A program made the position numbers and the translations under genes. Shown here one piece after another: positions 57,789-64,000 of a stretch of DNA of 64,000 nucleotides (positions are counted from its first letter, which is position 1; every line of letters starts with the position of its first letter). A model generated the notes under the pieces. The model worked only from the letters and a program-made list of their open reading frames with translations, did no database searches and was not told the origin of the DNA. The stretch comes from Bathymodiolus brooksi (taxonomy: Eukaryota; Mollusca; Bivalvia; Mytilida; Modiolidae). The stretch lies in contig OY804585.1 in assembly GCA_963680875.1 (NCBI GenBank), positions 24,219,686 through 24,283,685 of the forward strand, read 5' to 3'.

Positions 57789-57994
57789 TAGGAAGGCTAG
57801 TCTATCTGGTAGTACTAGCAGTTCTCCTGTCACTAGTCCACAGATGTCCCTACGACGGATCCCTCCACATAGTCCATCAGCAACCCCACCAGGATCTCCT
57901 AGTAATGTTGCTAATACACCCTGGAAATCAAGACTGCATACGATCAAAAACAGCTTTCTAGGATCACCTCGCTTCCATAGACGTAAATTGCAAG
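57789..57994 (+). CDS. BRSK: BRSK exon 14: Ser/Pro-rich linker and conserved [12 protein letters not shown] block
   Basis: Encodes residues 374-442 and one base of Val443. It begins [17 protein letters not shown], a basophilic-kinase-like RKAS site followed by several SP/TP sites, then [15 protein letters not shown], and ends with [18 protein letters not shown] and RFHRRKLQ, which is nearly identical in all BRSK proteins. Acceptor TTTATTTCAG, donor CAAG|GTACTC. The open frame runs on both sides of the exon (57724-58053), so its limits come from splice sites and phase. The linker is shorter than in vertebrates, which have extra TP/SP repeats. Confidence 0.96.
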
Positions 57995-58288
57995 GTACTC
58001 TAGCCATCTATGGTAATATTATGGAAATGGACTATCTAGAAGGTGAACTTTGAACTTTGTATTCAATAGAATGCCTTAGATTTTGAATAGTATTGTAAAC
58101 TGCAGTGTTGCCATGGTGTCAAAAAATATATCCTTTCTTCTCGAAATAGTTCTGATAGATTTATTTCAATTTACTGTAAATTTGGAAATTTAGTATGAGA
58201 TTTTCAGTATTTTAAAGTTGTTACAAAATTATGACCGAACTTAATTTTCAACTATCTGTAGCCCACATATACTTGATGGGGGAATGTA

Positions 58289-58440
58289 CAGTCCTGGAAA
58301 TGAAAATTTGAATTTACTGGTCCGAATAAAATTCTTGAATTTATTTTTATATATATCTAAATAAAAACTTGAAAATTTACTGGTCCGAACAAAGTTTTAT
58401 TGGTCTTGGGTCGGAGAACTGGTGTTCAACATGAGGACTG
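58289..58440 (+). mobile_element. CAGTCCTC-family element, 6-bp target duplication
   Basis: Starts CAGTCCTGGAAATGAAAATT, ends CAACATGAGGACTG; AATGTA at 58283-58288 and 58441-58446. Confidence 0.9.
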
Positions 58441-58658
58441 AATGTATGCTGTTGTTGGCAGCTTTTGTGTTCTACTCTCTACTTTTCATGATATACTAAT
58501 ATGGCCAAGCTAAATTAAATATGTGTCTTAGAGGTAGAACTGAAATAGATGTATTATATATAATAAAAAAAAAAGGGGGGGGGGGGAAATTTGTCATTTT
58601 ATCTACCGTAAGAAATGGGTTGCTTATACAATGATTAGAATGGAATTGTCATCATATA

Positions 58659-59189
58659 ATTATCCCCTCGCCAACGAAGTTGCGAAGGGATATAGTAACG
58701 CTACCGTCCGTCCTTCCGTAACATCCTTGTGAACACTCTAGAATCAACATCCTTCAATGGATTTTGACCAAACTTGGTACATACTTAGTCCTTAAGAGAA
58801 TCTGGAACCCTATTGATTTTCAAGGTCAAAGGTCAAGGTCACCGGGTCAAATTTTTACCATGTGACATCCTTGTGAACACTCTAGAATCAACATCCTTCA
58901 ATGGATTTTCACCAAACTTGGTACATACTTAGTCCTTATGAGAGTCTGGAACCCTATTGATTTTCAAGGTCAAAGGTCAAGGGGTCAAATTTTTACCGCA
59001 TAACATCCTTGTGAACACTCTAGAATCAACATCTTTCAATGGATTTTGATCAAACTTGGTACATACATAGTCCTTAAGAGAAGAGAATCTGGAACCCTAT
59101 TGATTTTCAAGGTCATAGGTCAAAGGTCAAGGTCACAGGGTCAAATTGTTAGGCGAGGGGATACGCCACGCTTTGCGTTGCCCTTGTTA
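58659..59189 (+). mobile_element. CCCCTCGCC element with three internal repeats
   Basis: TATCCCCTCGCC at the left mirrors GGCGAGGGGATA at the right. Three units of about 130 bp contain CATCCTTGTGAACACTCTAG, CCAAACTTGGTACATACTTA and AAGGTCAAAGGTCAAGGTCA. No protein frame. Confidence 0.85.
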
Positions 59190-59460
59190 TAAAAGAATTT
59201 GGTAAAATCCTACATGATGATCTAATATTGCCATTTTTCCATTAAATATTTGAATGTTTAAATGACCCATGAAAACTGCAGTTTACAAATAAGATAACAG
59301 TGAGTATGCTTAACAGTACTAATAAGCCTAAGACCACCTTCCTTGTACAGAGTGTGATTACTTATAACAGAGTGCCAACAGAAGTGTAACATTAACATGC
59401 AATTTACATCTGGTATTGAAATTTCATTCATTAATCTGGAGATAGTGGAGTACCTTTTTT
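59190..59460. other. Intron 14, nothing recognised
   Basis: No structure seen. Confidence 0.5.
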
Positions 59461-59463
59461 TTT

Positions 59464-60437
59464 TAGCTCACCTGCCCCAAAGGGTCATGTGAGGTATTGC
59501 CATTACTTGACGTCCGTCGTCCGTTCGTTAACTTTTTCATATTTTAATCTACTCCTCTGAAACAACTGGGCCAAATGGAACCAAACTTGGCAGAAAGTAT
59601 CTATATAAGGTCCTCTGTAAAGATTCTTCATTTCGTCCCATTCCGCCAACAAATATGGCCGCCAAGGGCAATTCTTGTTTCTGATTGGCTAATGTTAAAA
59701 AAATCTTCTCCTCTGAAACTGCTTGGCCAAATGGAGCCAAACTTGGCAGGAAGCATCTATGTAAGATCCTCTATAAAACTTCTTCATTTGGTTCCATTCG
59801 GCCAACAAACATGGCCATTGTTACTAAAAATAGAACATATGGTAAAATTGCACGTTTTTGGTAATAACTCAAAATCGTTAATAATATCAGAAATCTGATG
59901 GGGTAAAAATGATCAGCACAGCAAGATCTAACTACCCTGAAATTTTGAAGAAAATCTGATTACCTATCTTGGAGTTATTGCCCTTTTTTCATCAAATTTT
60001 CAAAATTTTAATACTTTTCGTTTTTTATTTCAAAAACTAAAAGAGATAGATTTAAGTTTAAACAGCAAACATGTGCAGCATGTCAAGATTTACCTACCCT
60101 GCAATTTTAAAGTAAATCTGATTACCCATCTTGAAGTTATTGTCCTTTTTTCATCAAATTTTCAAAATGTTAATACTTATCATCCTTTATTTCAAAAACT
60201 ATAAGAGATAGATGTTAAGTGTAAACTGAAAACATGTTCAGCTTGTCAAGATCTACATGCCCTGTAATTTTGAAGTAAATCTGATTACCCGTCAAGGAGT
60301 TATTGCCTTTTTTTTCTTTTTTTTTTTTTTTTTAATTTAAACATTTTTGTCTGATATTTCAAAAACTATTAGAGATAAAGGTTTTGTATCATTCTATTGT
60401 CAGGTGAGCAATACAGGCTCAGTGGGCTGAGCCTCTA
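59464..60437 (+). mobile_element. AGCTCACC-type element, complete at both ends
   Basis: Starts TTTAGCTCACCTGCCCCAAA with GGGTCATGTGAGG; modules CTCCTCTGAAACAACTGGGC and CCAAACTTGGCAG occur twice; three rounds of TTTCAAAAACTA(A/T)(A/T)AGAGATA; ends GTCAGGTGAGCAATACAGG, hairpin GGCTCAGTGGGCTGAGCC, then TCTAATT. Confidence 0.85.
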
Positions 60438-61104
60438 ATTTAATACCAAATTTGATTTTTGAGATTAAATTTTTCATCTATGGTGTCTGAATGTTGATTT
60501 GTTTTTATTTTAATTTTTGAACTTTTACAGGAAATTGAAAATGAATTAACATCATTGAGATGAATATTATGCAAAATATTTATTTTTTAAAATGTTTGAG
60601 AAATGAAAAAAAATTATGAAAAATCTTCATAAATTGTTCAAGAAGTAAATAAATATCACTGCACAATTATAATTAAAAAGAAATTTTCCTATGATGTCAG
60701 AAGGTAATATCATGAGTCTATTAAAGAAAAACTAAATAATTTTAGTTTCACATATTTTTTATTTTTGATGCTAACCATTTTTCTCTTAATAAATCCCCTG
60801 GACATTTAACAATTGCTATAAAGGAGGGGAGGGGGAAATTAATGCACGTTGGTTTGAATTTTTTTAAATAAAAAATAAAAATTGACAGTAGCATGATTTA
60901 TTCATAATATTTATCTCGATTATATTAACTTTTATATTGAATGTGTTGATTTTCTTTTCTCATTGCATTAAAAATGATTCTCACTTTTATTTCACAAAGA
61001 CATTTTACACACTCATGCTAATAAAAAAAACATGCTATAATGGCATTCAAATGCTTCAAGCTTTATCTATGTTACATTGTACATCTATAATTGTAATTTC
61101 CTAT
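60438..61104. other. Intron 14, nothing recognised
   Basis: AT-rich sequence. Confidence 0.5.
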
Positions 61105-61875
61105 TATACCCCCGCTCCCCGAAGGGGGAGGGGGGTATACTGTTTTATCTCTGTCCGTCTGTCTGTCCTTCCGTCCGTCCAAGATATTTTTTGTCACATT
61201 TTTCTCAGTAACTGTTGATGGCAGAAATCTGATATTTGGTCACAAGCATCATATAGGTATACCATATTGTGGGTAGCGTTTTTGGACCCGTCAGATTCCT
61301 ACTTCCTGTTTGCCGACTTAGTTGGTTTTTATACACATTGAACATATATGCACATTTTTCGTCACATTTTTCTCAGCAACTATTGATGGCAGAAATCTGA
61401 TATTTGATCACAAGCGTCATATAGGTATACCATATTGTGGGTAGCGTTTTTGGACCCGTCAGATTCCTACTTCCTGTTTGCCGACTTAGTTGGTTTTTAT
61501 ACACATTGAACATATATGCACATTTTTCGTCACATTTTTCTCAGCAACTATTAATGGCAGAAATCTGATATTTGATCACAAGCTTCATATAGGTACCCCA
61601 TATCGTGGGAAGCGTTTTTGGACCCATCAGATTCCTACTTCCTGTTTGCCGACTTTGTTGATTTTTATACACATTGAACATACCTTTTGTATATGCCCAT
61701 TTTTCATCACATTTTTCTCAGCAACTATTAATGGCAGAAATCTGATATTTGGTCACAAGCTTCATATAGGTACCCCATATCGTGAGAAGCGTTTTTTGAC
61801 CCGTCAGATTCCTACTTCCTGTTTGCCGAAGAGCGGGGATATCATAAGTGAGCATTAGCTCACAGTTCATCTTGT
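61105..61875 (+). mobile_element. CCCCGCTCC element with four internal repeats of about 165-185 bp
   Basis: Opens with TATACCCCCGCTCCCCGAAG then GGGGGAGGGGGGTATA, followed by GTCCGTCTGTCTGTCCTTCC. Four units contain GCAGAAATCTGATATTTGRT, TTTTTGGACCCGTCAGATTC and CTACTTCCTGTTTGCCGA. Ends GAGCGGGGATATCATAAGTG with AGCATTAGCTCACAG. Confidence 0.85.
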
Positions 61876-62376
61876 TGTTAAATGTTTTAAGCTCCAATAA
61901 AATGTCATTTCTGTATGCTGAGATAAACATTCTCTTTTCACATTTATATTTTCTTGCACTATAGGAATATACCTATTCACGATAACTGCTGTCATGCATT
62001 TATCCGGGACATTTTGAGTGATAATAATGCCCTTTCCCATAAAAGGATGTCGTAGAACATCGTCATTTTTCCTCTCACAAATGTCCTGGATGAATGTAGG
62101 ACCGCAGTTATTGCGAAAGGGTCAATAGATACAATTGCAGATTTTCAAATTATATTCTTTTAATAGACATATGTTTTTACGTCAAAAACAACCTTTAATT
62201 TGATATTAATACTATGACTTTTTTATCGTGACTTTCTTTACAACGATTGTGCAGGACTATATTCCAGAAATAGAAAATACTAATTGCTATACAATGTATT
62301 ATATTAGAGTGACTTAGTTAAAAGTATCACCTAATACACTAATGATATTAAAGCTGAATATACCTGTTGTTATTTA
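61876..62376. other. Intron 14, nothing recognised
   Basis: CGTCATTTTTCCTCTCACAA and nearby bases show no known element. Confidence 0.5.
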
Positions 62377-62528
62377 CAGTCCTCGAAATGAAAATGTGAA
62401 TTTACTGGCCCGAATCAAATTCTTGAATTTATTTTTATATAGTTCTAAATAAAAACTGAAAAATTTACTGGTCCGAACAAAGTTTTACTGGTCTTGAACC
62501 GGAGGACCGGTGCTCATTGTGAGGACTG
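62377..62528 (+). mobile_element. CAGTCCTC-family element
   Basis: CAGTCCTCGAAATGAAAATG to TCATTGTGAGGACTG; no matching target duplication. It ends 69 bases before exon 15. Confidence 0.88.
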
Positions 62529-62597
62529 GTTGATATTAATGTTGATATATGTAACAAAAAAATTATTTGGTTGCAAAATTTTTGTTTTTTGTTTTAG

Positions 62598-62640
62598 TGC
62601 CTACAGATGATGTGTCCTTGACCCCAGAATCTTCTCCTGA
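62598..62640 (+). CDS. BRSK: BRSK exon 15: LTPESSPE linker
   Basis: A 43-base exon encoding (V)PTDDVSLTPESSP and two bases of Glu457, matching vertebrate VPTPEEMSNLTPESSPE. Acceptor TTTGTTTTAG, donor CTGA|GTGAGT. The intron before it is 4.6 kb and carries four different repeat families. Confidence 0.95.
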
Positions 62641-63225
62641 GTGAGTATTATATGTGTATGCACGAGGCTAGATAATACATTATTACATTTGTACCGCCAA
62701 ACAAATGCAGTCCTTCCGATGGTCTATCCGACATTGGGCAAAATTGAGTTAATATTGGTTACGTGTACTTATTTACTGCACCGAATGTCCAGGAATGTCC
62801 AGTCATATCGGATATTTTATAGATTCATTGTGGCAATTTAAGACAAAATATTGTTCGGTCCGGTAAAGTGTATTTTTATATTGGATTGATCACCCATTTA
62901 AAATAAAAATACCTCTAGAATCACTGCAAATGTACTTTTATTTGGGTGATCAACTAGAAAGATTTCACCTAGCTTTCAACATGCCTTACGTGACAACTGA
63001 GTCGATGCAGTTTGTATGCAGTAATCATGTATTTCTTGAAAGATAACCTAAATATTAAAACAGAAGTAAAATGTGACAGGCAACAATTCTATAAAAAAAA
63101 ATAGTCGTATTATGTACATTAATAATTAGACAATTGTTAATTAGTATATTAGAAGTACATGTGTATGTAAAATCAAGTCTGAAAGTGAAAATTAAAATTA
63201 AATTCTGGTTTGTTTTGGTTTATGA
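62641..63225. other. Intron 15, nothing recognised
   Basis: AT-rich sequence. Confidence 0.5.
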
Positions 63226-63478
63226 TGTTAGACGCCACTTTCAACAATATTTCAGTTATTTCATGGCGGTCAGTTTTATTGGTGGAGGAAACTGGAGTAC
63301 CAGGAGAAAACGACCGATCTGTCGCAAGTCACTGACAAACTTTATTATATAATGTTGTATTGAGTACATCTCACCTGAGCGGAATTCGAACTCACAACGT
63401 TAGTGGTGATAGGCACTGATTGCAAAGGTAGCTATAAATCCAACTACCTACCATACGATCACAACCACGATGGTCCCC
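63226..63478 (-). mobile_element. SINE family 1 copy, reverse strand
   Basis: TTAGACGCCACTTTCAACAA, CATGGCGGTCAGTTTTATTG, ending CGATCACAACCACGATGGTC. Confidence 0.9.
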
Positions 63479-63883
63479 AATATAATTCTGACTGATTTTA
63501 TAGTACAATGTATTAATATAATTCTGACTGATTTTATAGTACAATGTATTAATATAATTCTGACTGATTTTATAGTACAATGTATTAATATAATTCTGAC
63601 TGATTTTATAGTACAATGTATTAATATAATTCTGACTGATTTTATAGTACAATGTATTAATATAATTCTGACTGATTTTATAGTACAATGTATTAATATA
63701 ATTCTGACTGATTTTATAGTACAATGTATTAATATAATTCTGACTGATTTTATAGTACAATGTATTAATATAATTCTGACTGATTTTATAGTACAATGTA
63801 TTAATATAATTCTGACTGATTTTATAGTACAATGTATTAATATAATTCTGACTGATTTTATAGTACAATGTATTAATATAATT
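63479..63883. repeat. 36-bp satellite, about 11 near-perfect units, before exon 16
   Basis: Unit TAATATAATTCTGACTGATT then TTATAGTACAATGTAT, starting directly at the SINE border. The last unit ends about 20 bases before the exon 16 acceptor. The 158-codon open frame on the reverse strand is a product of the 36-base (12-codon) period. Confidence 0.96.
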
Positions 63884-63903
63884 AATATAATTTTTCTTTT
63901 CAG

Positions 63904-64000
63904 AATGACAAAAAAGTCATGGTTTGGTGCTCTGATGGGGTCTGACAGAGAAGAATTCCATTTTTTGACAGGACAAGATAAAACTCTAAGTCAAATTAAA
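63904..64000 (+). CDS. BRSK: BRSK exon 16 (cut by window edge): start of the KA1-type domain
   Basis: Encodes (E)MTKKSWFGALMGSDREEF then HFLTGQDKTLSQIK, residues 457-489, matching vertebrate [27 protein letters not shown] opens the C-terminal KA1/AIS-like domain of BRSK. Acceptor TTTTCTTTTCAG. The exon continues past the window. A 36-bp satellite ends about 20 bases before the acceptor. Confidence 0.95.

Noticed and set aside
57724..58053. Open frame as a separate 109-residue protein
   Set aside because: It is BRSK exon 14 with intron read-through on both sides; splice sites and phases match neighbours.
63392..63868. 158-codon reverse-strand frame YYKISQNYINTL
   Set aside because: Pure product of the 36-bp satellite and the SINE border.

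Overview
This is a window of animal nuclear DNA, AT-rich and full of repeats. It contains one recognisable gene: the ortholog of the BR serine/threonine kinases (BRSK1/BRSK2 in vertebrates, SAD-1 in C. elegans), on the + strand. Sixteen coding exons (18262 to the right edge) can be joined in frame. They encode 489 residues: most of the kinase domain from the residue after the glycine-rich loop, the UBA-like domain, the Ser/Pro-rich linker with the conserved [14 protein letters not shown] block, and the first residues of the C-terminal KA1-type domain. The N-terminal exon with the glycine-rich loop and the rest of the C-terminus lie outside the window. I found no second protein gene, no functional RNA gene, and no prokaryotic feature.

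The organism is probably a mollusc, most likely a bivalve. I infer this from the intron-rich structure and from dispersed repeats of a kind common in bivalve genomes: the AGCTCACC/GTGAGCT elements with AAGATGGCCGCC-like interiors, the CCCCGCTCC elements, and tRNA-like SINEs ending in a GAAATATTGTTGAAAGTGG core. This is family-level recognition, not a species call.

Layout. 1-18261: sequence upstream of the first visible exon (probably intron 1), with a 22-24 bp satellite, foldback elements, a 47-bp satellite (7.8-9.4 kb) and several transposon relics. 18262-33861: exons 1-3 separated by introns of about 8.1 and 7.2 kb that hold a 53-bp satellite (22.3-24.4 kb) and a 38-bp satellite stopping just before exon 2. 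35003-46126: exons 4-8, ending the kinase domain; the acceptor of exon 7 sits at the end of eight tandem copies of its own splice site. 48393-53829: exons 9-11 (UBA region). 55388-64000: exons 12-16 (linker and start of KA1), where exon 13 lies between two blocks of the same 64-bp satellite and exon 16 follows a 36-bp satellite.

The main points of interest concern gene structure. They are the multiplied 3' splice site of exon 7, a GC-AG first visible intron, a frame-neutral exon (13) flanked by direct satellite blocks, and a repeated pattern in which the ends of short inverted-repeat transposons have grown into tandem arrays. I did not find a wholly new biochemical system. All repeat copy numbers depend on the assembly being right.
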